Shown here: piece after piece, positions 1 through 10,722 of the stretch
Layout: each line of letters opens with the position of its first letter
Position numbering within the stretch: position 1 is the stretch's first letter
Source: Xestospongia muta
Lineage: Eukaryota > Porifera > Demospongiae > Haplosclerida > Petrosiidae
Direction of reading: 5' to 3'
Assembly: GCA_963693285.1 (NCBI GenBank)
Contig: OY848921.1
Span: 1,364,001-1,428,000 of the forward strand
Length of the DNA stretch: 64,000 nt
The notes under the pieces: generated by a model
The model's database searches: none
What the model was told of the DNA's origin: nothing
The model's input: only the letters and a program-made list of their open reading frames with translations
Position numbers and translations under genes: made by a program

Positions 1-161
1 GACAAAACAACAAATTACTACACAAGTAGAACATGGGCATAGCAATAGTTGGTAGATCAATGCTTAAAAGATATCAAAGAATTATCAACATACTTCGTCA
101 TGCTATATAATTCTGGTATAATATATTCTACAATATTCCAGACAATTAAACTTTTTTATAG

Positions 162-259
162 GTGACAATTTGATATATCGTAGAGATGTCCTCAATAAAG
201 AGGTTAAAAAATATACTGAAATATTAGGAGCAGAACAAGTCTCCAGAAGTCTACACTGA
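162..259 (+). CDS. Possible last exon of an unidentified plus-strand gene
   Basis: A pyrimidine-rich stretch ending in TATAG is followed by an open frame (read after two leading bases) of about 31 codons ending at TGA 257-259. The residues are mixed and charged, with a run like NKEVKKYTEILGAEQ, more like a real C-terminus than random AT-rich DNA. No family is recognised. The rest of the gene would lie left of the window or in the first 160 bases, where I see no exon. It could be spurious. Confidence 0.3.
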
Positions 260-267
260 CTCTTTCG

Positions 268-404
268 ATTAGTAAATGCATGAGAGACACCATAGTACTT
301 ATTTAATGTGTACTGTTAGTGTATGTATGGATTAGTAAATGGATGTATGGATTAGTAAATGCATGAGAGGCACCATAGTACTTATTTAATATGTACTGTT
401 AGTG
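268..404. repeat. Two-copy direct repeat of about 54 bp
   Basis: A block starting GATTAGTAAATGCATGAGAG at 268-320 recurs at 350-404 with a few substitutions; the spacer carries two more copies of the GATTAGTAAAT start. It lies just 3' of the PX gene stop codon. Confidence 0.75.
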
Positions 405-414
405 AGAGCTATGT

Positions 415-1782
415 TTATTTAGTACCGTCATTGTCTCCACCAATAACAATCACTGTTTCTCCTGCCTCAATGGTGAATTTTTCACTAACAAAGTCTGCAA
501 TTACAAGAAACTCTGGAAAGTTATCAACTATAAGAAATAGAAAAGAGATGAATGAATGAATGAATGGATGGATGGATGGATGCATAGATTATTATTGGTT
601 TTGCATTTACAAGTTACCATGACGATTATATATGTCTGAGTTTGGAACAGATCTTGATAATTTCTGTCTACATTATGTGAGAAGTTGAGAATGATAGATT
701 CATTTCATCAGATCATGTGATACCTACCTTCTTAGCTCAGAATCAAAATCATTATACTCAAAGAACCCTTGAACAAACAAATTGTTGACAGTAGCCAGCA
801 ACATCTACAATGACAGATACAGCAAACCTTGTATATACCATGTATGTATATGATATTGAGAAGGATGAACTAATGGATAAGTTAATTTTATATGATTGTA
901 TTACTCATACCATGCAGTACTCTGTTAGTAGTTCTAGATCAGGGACAAGATAAGTGGGATCATCCAGAACAGTGTGGAAGACTCCTTGAAAAGCTAGAAA
1001 AAAGTATAAACAAATAAATACCACATGATAACTTAATTATTCTATCTATCTATCCAGCTGTTTATCCAGTATTTCATTAATCCATTGTTATGACTTACTA
1101 GGTAGGACTGGCAACTCCATTTCCTCTAGGTAGTCATGACAACGAGCAAGCAAAGCCCTCTGTAAGTCAAAACAGTGCATATAAAATAAATATTATAGGA
1201 AGAGAAGATAACACAAAGTTGTGTCCTATGCCTACACATGTTTATATCAAGTCATACACAACAGTACCCATACAATTGAAATTAGCATTCTTTGTTCCAG
1301 CATACTTAGAATAAATATTGTCACATTCTAAGAAATTTATCACACCTATATCAGGTGTTCACACACTAAACACTTTGAAACTGACATCCTTTAGACCACT
1401 TATTAGGTGGTAATGTAAGCATGTCTGGCATTACTAAGAAGAAGTAAACATAACCCATACAGTAGTACTTTAATTAGTTAAACTATCATTAAAATAGTTA
1501 AGCTGTCATTAATCCCATTAGATAAACAGGAAAGCACACTTACATGGAAGGAAGCGAAATCAACATATCGTCTGGCAAGCTGTTGATTGGTACCACTAGA
1601 CCAACTAACATTGACTTGAAAAACCTAAAGGTAGAAAACGATAAAGAATTTACATTCTAACATCTACAATTATCTTCAGAGTAGATGTACTCACTATGCA
1701 ACTACTTGTTACAGTTTTGACTCTGTTGCAATTAAACATCATTTTTTGGCTTCCTAAGCTACTGGTAGATGGTTGAAGAAAG

Positions 1783-1819
<37 letters not shown>

Positions 1820-2185
1820 AATAAAAATTAATACTGAACTATATATCTCTCCCAACTTTGTTCTTTTCAAGTCAAGCTTTTGTTCTACTTTTATAAAAAG
1901 GCTATATAGTATTAACGACTGTTATGATCTAATCAGTTATTGTTTTAAATCCGAATCTGACTACGTACTTCACTTTCTCTTTCTAAGAAAGCTTGCTGTC
2001 TCTAGCTGTCTCCCTGCTATCATGATCAAGTTGCTACTCACACCTCAAAACAATACAACAAACGTCTCTGTAAATTTTGGACTTTTGCAAATATAGACTA
2101 CAATATCACTTACATAATAGCGGTCCCTTTTGAAATATCCAGACAAATAAACCTCCCGGATCTCAGTTGAATCGTCCTTACTCAT
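415..2185 (-). CDS. PX-domain protein with a partial SH3-like tail
   Basis: Seven exons read right to left: 2114-2185, 1544-1624, 1099-1159, 911-993, 728-804, 618-667, 415-527. All junctions are GT-AG and the phases close to 179 codons (178 aa). Residues about 10-125 look like a PX phosphoinositide-binding domain: a beta strand VFQVNVSWSSG, then RRYVDFASFH matching the RRYxxF lipid-binding signature, then helices with ELLTEYCMMLLATVNN and a closing FF, as in the PX domains of NOXO1/p47phox. The tail FLVIADFVSEKFTIEAGETV resembles the first half of an SH3 domain, but the frame stops before the usual tryptophan pair. Either the SH3 is truncated or a last exon was missed (a weak donor lies inside the final exon). 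Known PX-SH3 proteins organise NADPH oxidase or podosomes; that role is not shown here. Confidence 0.62.
1787..1816. repeat. (TC)n microsatellite
   Basis: About 15 TC units in the first intron of the PX gene. Confidence 0.9.
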
Positions 2186-2552
2186 TTTCACGTCTCAAGT
2201 GCTATAATTATACTCGATAGCTTGTAGTGTGTATTTGTACTTGTAGTGAGGTAACGCCCAGTTCATTGTGAATTAATTATGAATAAATTTAGAATGACAC
2301 TTAATTTATGCATAACATATTAGAGTAGTCTACTCTAATATCTACGGTTTATGGGTCATTTATTCATTGATATCTTTATCTACGAGTAGATCTGTTGTTA
2401 ACTCATCATGACATGTACAGTTTTACTACAAAAAAGAAGCGTACACAGACATGACAAGTTGCAATGCAAACAACTTATAGTAAATTAACCACGTTGCTTG
2501 TTCAAATGGTGCAACAATATATGATGAGGTTGAAATTGCTGTAGCAGAACAG

Positions 2553-2715
2553 AATATAATATAATATAATATAATATAATACAATATAATATAATATAAT
2601 ATACTATAATATAATATAATATGATAATTATAATACAATATAATATAATATAATATAATATAATATAATATAATATAATATAATATAATACAATACAATA
2701 TAATATAATATAAAA
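2553..2715. repeat. ATAAT pentanucleotide microsatellite
   Basis: More than 25 units of ATAAT with occasional C or G substitutions and short interruptions. The tyrosine/isoleucine/leucine-rich open frame on the minus strand is only a translation of this repeat. Confidence 0.95.
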
Positions 2716-3170
2716 TAGTATGTATAGTTTCTTTGATCAATAATACAATATGCTAAAAGTGCCAGCCTCACTTTTCTCAATTTTATAAAAAAGAACTGGA
2801 CAAGTAACCATCTGTTTTGGCCTACATTTTACAGGCAAAGATGACAGCAACATCAGACTAATGAAGGATGGCTTCATATAACTCAAACTGATGCCAAACT
2901 TCTATAACTGATAGCCAATTGGCTTCCACTTGCAATAATTTTAATTATTTATTGGATCACTGCCATGCCAATGTTAAATGACCCAACAATACATTAACTA
3001 GATATTATGATAATATACATTTACATGTATACGTAAAAACTCATTATATTCACTACCGGTAGTGTAGTAAGTTCATGTTCCTTCCTTTCAGAGGTAAGTA
3101 GTTTACTGAGGTAAGTAGCTGAATACAACTCATTGCTTGTCTTCATATCCAAAGTGTAACATGTCATAGA

Positions 3171-3505
3171 TAGTACTAAGATATTTGGGAGTTATTCAAG
3201 GTAATGAAGGATATATAGAAATATATTGTTTATGGTAGTAGGTCAAGGATATTAGTTTCTTTTAAGTAGCTAGTGCTAAGATATTTGGGAGTTATTCAGG
3301 GTAATGAAGGATATATAGATATATTGTTTATGGTAGTAGGTCAAGGATGGTAGTTTCTTTTAAGTAGTTAATGCTAAGATATTTGGGAGTTATTCAGGCT
3401 AATGAAGGATATATAATTATATTGTTTATGGTAGTAGGTCAAGGATGGTAGTTTCTTTTAAGTAGCTAGTGCTAAGATATTTGGGAGTTATTCAGGCTAA
3501 TGACA
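3171..3505. repeat. 98-100 bp tandem repeat, about 3.3 copies
   Basis: Units begin CTAAGATATTTGGGAGTTAT at about 3176, 3276, 3374 and 3472 (the last partial). They differ by a few substitutions and small indels, for example AGGTAATG versus AGGCTAATG. Confidence 0.9.
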
Positions 3506-4103
3506 TACGTATACATATATATCCACTAATGGCCCACACATAACACACTATATGTACATGTACATCTAACAGTGTACATATACATGCACTAATGGCCTAC
3601 ATGTAATGACTACCAGTGTGCATGTACATACACAGACTGTGTACATATACATATGGTATGGTATTGGGTATATGTTATGTGTATACCACTCACTTTGCTG
3701 TCCACACCATACTGACACAGATTTACTAAGCATTTCAATAGTTGCATCCTTTAAAGATAATTATTCTTCATAGTGTTTGTGTTTTAATCAGTAGTGAGTA
3801 GCCTATAGATTATCCCTCCCTATAGTGTTGATGTTATAATAGTTAATTTCTCCTAGCTATATATATATGTTCAGAAAGATATGCTCTTTTCTCATTATCT
3901 ACCTCATCCAGTGTTCTTACAGGGATATCATTATTAGGCTCTAGATAGGATGATAACACCCATCTTTCTTCCCTGTTGTATTGAACTGACCACCACCCAC
4001 AAAATTAACAAAATCTTTGGTAGATATTAAATGTTTGACTTTATCTGTCCTTCTTATGAATAATGATGGTGCTTATAGCTCCTTCAGGAAAATTAATCTG
4101 GTT

Positions 4104-4204
4104 GCTATCGTCTGGGGTATATGTACAATTGTTAATAGTATTTAGTTACCATAGCTATCGTCTGGGGTATATGTACAATTGTTAATAGTATTTAGTTACC
4201 ATAG
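4104..4204. repeat. 50-bp perfect tandem duplication
   Basis: GCTATCGTCTGGGGTATATG and the following bases occur at 4104 and again at 4154 with no visible difference, suggesting a recent duplication. Confidence 0.9.
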
Positions 4205-4584
4205 TATCACTGAGGTATACTTCATCACATATAACAGTGAATGGAAAATGTGCATAACTCACATTGTAACAATAATTTAGAAATCAAAGAAATACTATAT
4301 GTCTTGTATAATTCATACCAGGAACTATCAGATCATAATATCTGAGTCACATAGACTTGAAAGAAATAACATGGACTAATAACGATAGTATAAAATGATG
4401 ACAATTTCTTTATAGCCGGTTACTTCAAAAGAAATTATGTATACAGCAACAGGTGGAGTCCATTACATGTAGTCACTAACCAACTCCTACACAACTAATT
4501 AAGACTAATTACGACAATAGTATACAAAGATTATACAGAATCAGTATACTTCTGTATATCATTGCTAGGACCCAAAATTATCCT

Positions 4585-5799
4585 ATGCAAATTTTCTTTT
4601 TGTTTGCACTGTTGATGCTAAAGTTTCCTTTCAGAATGGCTGCCATGATACACGTTAAAGCTAGAACTTTGGAGTATCTAGGAGGTCCTAAACGTTTTCC
4701 TGTCCCAGACGATAAGGTTCCATGGAGTATTCCTTGGGACGAGTATGATCCTACTGATTACACAGCACCAGTTCTAAAGGGAGCTTCATGGGCAGACCCT
4801 GATATAAGGTGTACTAATTAATGAATGACCTATTACCTGTCTTATATGTTAGAACAGAGACACCTGCCACACCCCTCAAATTTAACGAGATGGATGGACT
4901 CGTGAACAGAGTTAGTTACAACGGTAAATATGAAGTCATTAATGGCATACCAAGGTATGATAATGTATTGTATCTCTACACATCTACTTGCTTATTATTA
5001 TTGTGAAGAAATCCGATTGGTCGAACTGGAATGATTAGTCGAGGTCTATTAGGAAAATGGGGTCCTAATCATGCAGCTGATCCTGTTGTAACAAGGTATT
5101 ATAAGAATAAAGATCACATGATAGTCACATGATTTATGTTAAAAGATGGAAAAAAGATGGATCTGGAAGTAAAGTTTTAAGCAATGGGAAGCCAGTCATC
5201 GAGTTTGTAGCTATTAAGAGAAAAGACACAGGACATTGGGCAATACCGGGGGTAAACATTAACAACTTGTTTCAAGTGATAACTGCTAATATCTTTAGGG
5301 TATGGTTGAAGCAGGTGACACAGTCTCTGCAACTTTAAAGAAGGAATTTGGTGAAGAAGCTTTAAATAGTCTTGAAGCAACAGATGAGAGAAAAAAAGAA
5401 TTAGACAAATTATTGAGTGAACTTTTTAAACAAGGTACACAGGTTAGTGGTCTTTACAAAGCTGTTAAGCGTTATTGTCATTGTCAAAATTTAGTTAATT
5501 TACATCTTAGATTTATGCTGGCTACGTAGATGATCCTCGAAATACAGATAATGCATGGATAGAAACAGTAGCTATGAACTTCCATGACGACACAGGTAAA
5601 GTAACTGTGATTTGTGTGTGTGTGTAAATAAATACCTTTATTGTTGTTTGTAGGTGAAGTATTTGATCATATCCAGCTCCAAGCTGGTGATGATGCAGGT
5701 GCTGTACGATGGACTGAAGCTAAGAAAGATATGGAATTGTATGCTAGTCATCTTTACTTTATTGAGAAGATGGTACAGTTAAGAAATGCTGCATGGTAA
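4585..5799 (+). CDS. NUDT9: NUDT9-type ADP-ribose pyrophosphatase
   Basis: Seven exons: 4585-4808, 4853-4954, 5009-5095, 5146-5251, 5299-5442, 5511-5595, 5654-5799; 298 codons in phase. Family knowledge: hydrolyses ADP-ribose to AMP and ribose 5-phosphate; the vertebrate enzyme is mitochondrial or cytosolic and is the relative of the TRPM2 C-terminal domain. Seen here: SWADPDIR, the conserved [31 protein letters not shown], the Nudix helix (in exon 5), then [12 protein letters not shown] and [12 protein letters not shown], collinear with human NUDT9. The Nudix box reads G-x5-D-x7-K-E-F-G-E-E, so the usual E and R are D and K while the metal-binding EE is kept. The first ATG (4585) gives a hydrophobic N-terminus ([12 protein letters not shown]) that could be a targeting or signal sequence; a second ATG at 4636 would give 280 aa, and a TTTCAG just before it could also be a splice acceptor from an unseen exon. 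Confidence 0.93.
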
Positions 5800-5920
5800 G
5801 AGAGAAAAATTGACTTAGAAATTTAGTTTTATTTTGATTTTTTTGTTAAAAGTATAAATTGTTGTGTTTGAAATTATTAAAGCTCTTTTTGCTAAAGACA
5901 AACTATGTAAGAGAATGAAG

Positions 5921-8422
5921 TCATCTTCTCCAGCTGAAAAATACAACAAGTTGGTCTGAAAATGAACACATTTTATAACTTACATTTTTAAGACTCTGTC
6001 TCGTCCTCCACTGGCCACCCTCTCACCATCCGTACTCCAATCCACAGAGAAAACCTATTCCACATAGACAAAAAAGAAATGATAAGTTATAATAATGACT
6101 GTAACAAACACTAATTATTAACGACAAATTTAAGGAGCTTGTAACATTATACTAACATTTATTAACAAAGTACTGAGAACAATTGTTTTAAGTGTCTTGT
6201 TGTTAGATTACAACTTTATGGAATTGTTACTTTGTTAAATAACAATGTTTGTTTGTTTAAACTTACCTCATCAGCATGGCCTGGTAAATCCATTAATAAT
6301 TTCCTTTTTTTAATGTCCCATACCTAAAAATAACAATTAAACTCGTTAGTATTATTAATAGGTGCTACAATAATTAATAAAATAAACAATACCTTCAATG
6401 TACTGTCTGAACTACCGCTAGTTAACAAACGACTATCCGATGACCAGGAGATTTGATATACAGCATTTACATGTCCTCGAAGACTGGCAATAAATCTAAA
6501 AATATCATAAATGACATTGCTAGGATTAAACAGACTTACTTTCCTGTTTTCCCATCCCAAAGTTTTACTGATTTGTCAAAAGAGGCGCTGGCGATAAGTC
6601 TACTGTCGGGAGAAAATCGAACATCATTAACTAATTGTTGATGACCTAAAAATTGAAGGGGAAAGAACTTTGACATAAACCAGACACATAGAACTAGTAT
6701 TTGTAACTTGACTAACCTGTCATGCGAGCTAGTGGTTTCTTGTTATCACTTGGTTGCCATAGAAACAAAGTGAAGTCATCAGAACCAGAAACTAGTTTTT
6801 CTGGTTGATCACCCTATAACAATCATGATACTAATTCATTACAATGTTGTTTAAGTACCTTAGCAGCAACATATCTGTCTAGAGCATGTTTTTGAACTTT
6901 TTCCACTGAGTATGAAATAAATATACATAATATAAACAAATGAACTGACATGGAAATGATCGTATTTGACTGACAGTCACAGTCTGATTCCCAGGCTCAT
7001 AGGCACCAGTCCGTAGTACATAGTCTGTACTCAATGCCATTGTGTTAACCCAATGACCATGTCCTTCTAGAGATCGACACAATATTCCCTAAAAAAAGAT
7101 TGAAATTTTCGAATGCAGAATTGACCTAATTTACATCTTTAGCTCTCCAAACTTTGATAGTACGATCTTGTGATGAAGTGTATAGTAGACCTTCACCTCC
7201 CCATTTTACACATGTTACACAGTGGGTGTGGCCATTAAGAATCAGGACCGTTGTGGCCAATATTGTATCCCATATACGCACACTTGCATCCTAAATGGAC
7301 ACATAGGTTAAACGTATGGACACATAAAAATGGACAATACAACTAACTTTAGAAGCACTGGCCAGTAGTCTACATTCAGGGTTGCTATGGCAACAAACTG
7401 AAAAATTTCAACAAAAATTTAAATCGGTTACCTATGAAGTGGTTGCCATGACAACCAAGTGATCCACTGTTTATGACCGTTTAAAGTATGTCCTAATTGT
7501 CGTCCAGTACCTGGGTCCCAGATACAAACCTATCATATACAAAATTATATAAAAATAATACTAAAATTATGTAAAAATAATACTAAAATTATGTAAAAAT
7601 ATATTAAAATTATGTAAAAATATACTAAAATTATGTAAAAATATACTAAAATTATGTAAAAATATACTAAAATTATGTAAAAATAATACTAAAATTATGA
7701 TCCATACCTGACCTTTCTTACAACCAGAGGCTAACTTCTTACCATCTGGCGACCATGCTATATATAATATCCAATGTTTATGTGCTGAACAGGTATAGAG
7801 TGGTGTTTCTGTGGTAACATCCCAAAACCTTACAGTTGTGTCCCCTGAACCGCTTGCCAAATGTCTAAATTAAAGAGTTTATCAAATTATGGAAAATCTA
7901 CCTTCTTACTCTCATACCTTCCATCTGGACTGAATTGAACACTAATTACAGCCTCAGTGTGACCTATAGAGTACAACCACAACATTGTTATGACAACCAT
8001 TACTATAGCAACCAACCATAATGCCATTACCTGGTATACTACTAGTACATCGTGTGACAGCTCTCACTCGAAACAAAGCTTGAGGATGGTAAACAATTTC
8101 CAACATTTTCTCTGACTCCACTTTGGCCTTAACTTTCTCAATAGCCTCTAGTATGCTTCCTTGTACCTCAACATCATGAATATAAAACTCATAAGGTGTT
8201 TCATCTTCCTATATAAGTACAAAGAGAAGTTTATCACCTCAATATTTTTTAAGTCTGAAAATATATCATAAAAATTAGTCTCTTTACATTTTCCAGCAAA
8301 GCATTGCATAGAACGAGAAGAGACTCTTGATCGGTTTCCAAAGGTAAGTCAAACGGTGCCCCAACTAATGAGCCTTCTTCATTTTTGAATTGAGCAAGTA
8401 CCCTTCTTCCAACAATAGACAT
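5921..8422 (-). CDS. NLE1: Notchless homologue 1 (NLE1/Rsa4), WD40 ribosome-assembly factor
   Basis: Fifteen exons, right to left: 8288-8422, 8031-8208, 7918-7963, 7708-7864, 7432-7529, 7348-7384, 7135-7290, 6950-7088, 6859-6905, 6717-6813, 6645-6540, 6495-6393, 6323-6267, 6054-5984, 5933-5921. They close to 480 codons (479 aa; human NLE1 is 485). Family knowledge: nuclear/nucleolar factor of the pre-60S particle, removed by the AAA+ ATPase MDN1/Rea1 through the N-terminal NLE (ubiquitin-like) domain; it also modulates Notch. Seen here: an N-terminal domain with [20 protein letters not shown], then a beta-propeller of about eight WD repeats including [77 protein letters not shown] and [12 protein letters not shown] chose the start at MSIVGRR because the frame upstream does not align. 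The end IWRR is encoded by a 13-nt last exon. Exon 8 donor choice (6950) is the weakest junction. Confidence 0.95.
7541..7699. repeat. About 21-bp minisatellite in an NLE1 intron
   Basis: Seven or so units of ATACTAAAATTATGTAAAAAT fill the intron between NLE1 exons 4 and 5. Confidence 0.9.
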
Positions 8423-8674
8423 GGCAATTATACACGTGGTTTGACCACACCCCAATATTAATTTTGCGTAGACGTAAGTTCGAGGGTGTGCTGGAGGCTG
8501 AACTATGGAAACAGGATGTAACCACGAAATCATTCAAACTACCTTAGATGTCAAGAGAGCATCAACTTTAGTCACGACATAGTAGATCAAGATTTAATCG
8601 TAGATCTCTATATCTACTAAAGTAGAATTAAATATTGTTTTCTGTGGAGTTGAAGTCTGCATGATAATCTAATT
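8423..8674. promoter_or_regulatory. Shared divergent promoter region of NLE1 and the serine dehydratase gene
   Basis: Only 252 bp separate the two start codons, which point away from each other, so both transcripts must start here or have overlapping 5' leaders. No TATA box at a fixed distance is evident. The NLE1 frame stays open upstream of its ATG for some distance, but that stretch does not align with the family. Confidence 0.6.
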
Positions 8675-10431
8675 ATGCATGTAGAAACTGATCTTGTAAA
8701 TTCTGCATTTCTCTCTCAGAGATTAGGTTGTACAGTATGGATGAAGATGGAGACTCAACAGCTATCAGGAAGTTTCAAGTATCGTGGCATCAGTTTACTC
8801 TGTAAAAAGGTGATTGTGCTATATTTGTTTATGAGTAGCAATTATATTATACTTCCTTGTATTGCTATGATGGTGTAATTGTAATACTGAACAGTAGGAA
8901 GATAAAATGTATTGGGAGAAACAGGTAGTTTAAAGAGAATAGGATGGCCCCAATACGCGGCATAAACAGTGTGTGAGCAAAATGTGTTCTTTTCTGGAAC
9001 TGATACAATAATTAATGAAAAATAATCAGGAGAGATAGAAGTGACTGGTACAACTTAAGAGTTGAAAGTGTTGATAATGTGTGAATTTTAAATAAGACTA
9101 TGGTATAGCATTGTGTACAGCTGTGTGTATTTAGCATCTGCTAGTGTATACTGTATAGTATGACCAGCTGCCCCTTATCTCTGTATCTCTCCCTCACTAT
9201 TCCTATTCCACTGACTGAAAGGGTTTTATGTTACAAGGAATTTATATGGTGGGTTGAAAGGACAATAATTGCATTCCATTATTTAGACTGTTGAGAAAGG
9301 ATGCAGAGAATTTGTTTGTTCCTCAGGTGATAATTTTAATATTATAAACACAAATCATGTTGTTTTTTATTAGCTGGTAATGCTGGCTTAGCAGCTACTT
9401 GTGCTGCAATGAAACTCAACAAACCGATCACAGTCTATGTACCAGAAACTACATCAGAAGCAGTGAGACAGAAACTACAGTCAGAAGGAGCTTCTGTTCA
9501 AGTTTATGGCAAGGTCTGATACTCAATTACTCATACTAGCTGTGCTAGTTTGAGTCTAATCATAGCAAGGTCTGATACTCATTCTAGTTGTGTTGGTCTA
9601 AGTCTTAGAGTAAACTAGTGTCCGGGTATAAAAGGCTTCCTTAGTTACAAATGGTTTCAAGTTACATTTTACAATAGATATGTATGTCAGATAAATTAGA
9701 TAATGTTATGTAACAAGTCACATGTATATTTAGGTGTGGGACACCACCAATCAAAAGGGAGTAGAGGCTGCATCCAAAGAAGGTAATCAGAGTTGTACAT
9801 AATTCAATATGTTAATATCATGTGATTGACATTTAGGTGTGGAATTCATACATCCTTTCGATAATCCAACGATTTGGTAAGTATGAAGGGTAATGACCAA
9901 TGTGCATGCACTATGAATGGACATACCAACAGATGGACATAAGTGGTCAATGGATGTATGGACAGTTTGAAGGATGGATTGATGGTTAGATGGACTACAA
10001 TGGATGATCCTTATAATCTCTAGGGAAGGTCATGCTACCATGATATCAGAGATTAAAGATCAACTCGGAGCAGACATAATACCTGATGTTATCGTAGCTT
10101 CTGTTGGGGGAGGAGGACTGATGAATGGACTATTACATGGGATGCACCAATGTGGGTGGAGTCAAGTACCATTTGTTGCTATGGAAACTGTAGGAACACA
10201 CAGTTTGAATGCATGCGTGAAGGCAGGGAAGTGGGTTGAACTTGATGACATTACAAGGTTATAGGATCCGATACTTGTAGTAATGGCAGCTGACACTTTC
10301 TTTTTCAGTATAGCAAAATGTCTAGGTGTCCGCCGTGTTTGTAAAAAAACATATGACTGGTTGAATGAACATAATGTGTTATCTTGTGTTGTACCAGATG
10401 AAGAAGCTCTTAAAGCATGTATCTTTATGGC

Positions 10432-10506
<75 letters not shown>

Positions 10507-10722
10507 ATTTATTTCTTTTGTTCAGATGAATATGGTGTCTACATACCTCCTTCTTGTGGAGCTGCAGTAGCTGCTGTTACTAGTAATAATGTATTGTCAC
10601 AACTACAATCTGAAGGAAAGCTACCTCTCAAATTACGTCATATTGTTGTCATTGTCTGTGGTGGTAGTGGAGTAAACTCGGACAAGATTGAAGAATGGAG
10701 ACAGATGACAGAAAAACAATGA
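8675..10722 (+). CDS. SDS: L-serine dehydratase-type PLP enzyme (SDS/SDSL family)
   Basis: Eight exons: 8675-8809, 9287-9326, 9374-9513, 9734-9782, 9837-9876, 10024-10257, 10309-10433, 10526-10722; 320 codons, 319 aa (human SDS 328). Family knowledge: cytosolic fold-type II PLP enzyme deaminating serine (and threonine) to pyruvate (2-oxobutyrate) and ammonia. Seen here: the PLP-lysine motif SGSFKYRG (Lys35), the substrate loop SSAGNAGLA across exons 2-3, FDNPTIWEGHATM, the glycine loop SVGGGG (163-166) that holds the PLP phosphate, AMETVGTHS, and near the C-terminus SCGAAVAAV and IVCGGSG with the cysteine typical of the SDS subgroup. Serine racemase is less likely because of that cysteine and the close collinearity with SDS. 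SDS and SDSL cannot be told apart here. A possible AATAAA lies at 10812-10817. Confidence 0.93.
10434..10502. repeat. (GA)n microsatellite starting at a 5' splice site
   Basis: About 33 GA units fill most of the SDS intron after exon 7; the donor itself reads GTGAGAGAG, so the repeat begins inside the splice site. Confidence 0.95.

Larger units (their letters stand above)
2186..4584. other. Intergenic, repeat-rich, no gene seen
   Basis: Lies between the divergent PX gene and NUDT9. It holds a pentanucleotide array, a roughly 100-bp tandem array and a 50-bp duplication (listed separately). No open frame with protein-like composition was found. The 5' flanks of both neighbours fall here, so it must contain both promoters, but no specific element can be named. 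Confidence 0.7.

Noticed and set aside
2426..2740. Minus-strand tyrosine/isoleucine/leucine-rich frame that looks like a membrane protein
   Set aside because: Nearly all of it is the translation of the ATAAT repeat.
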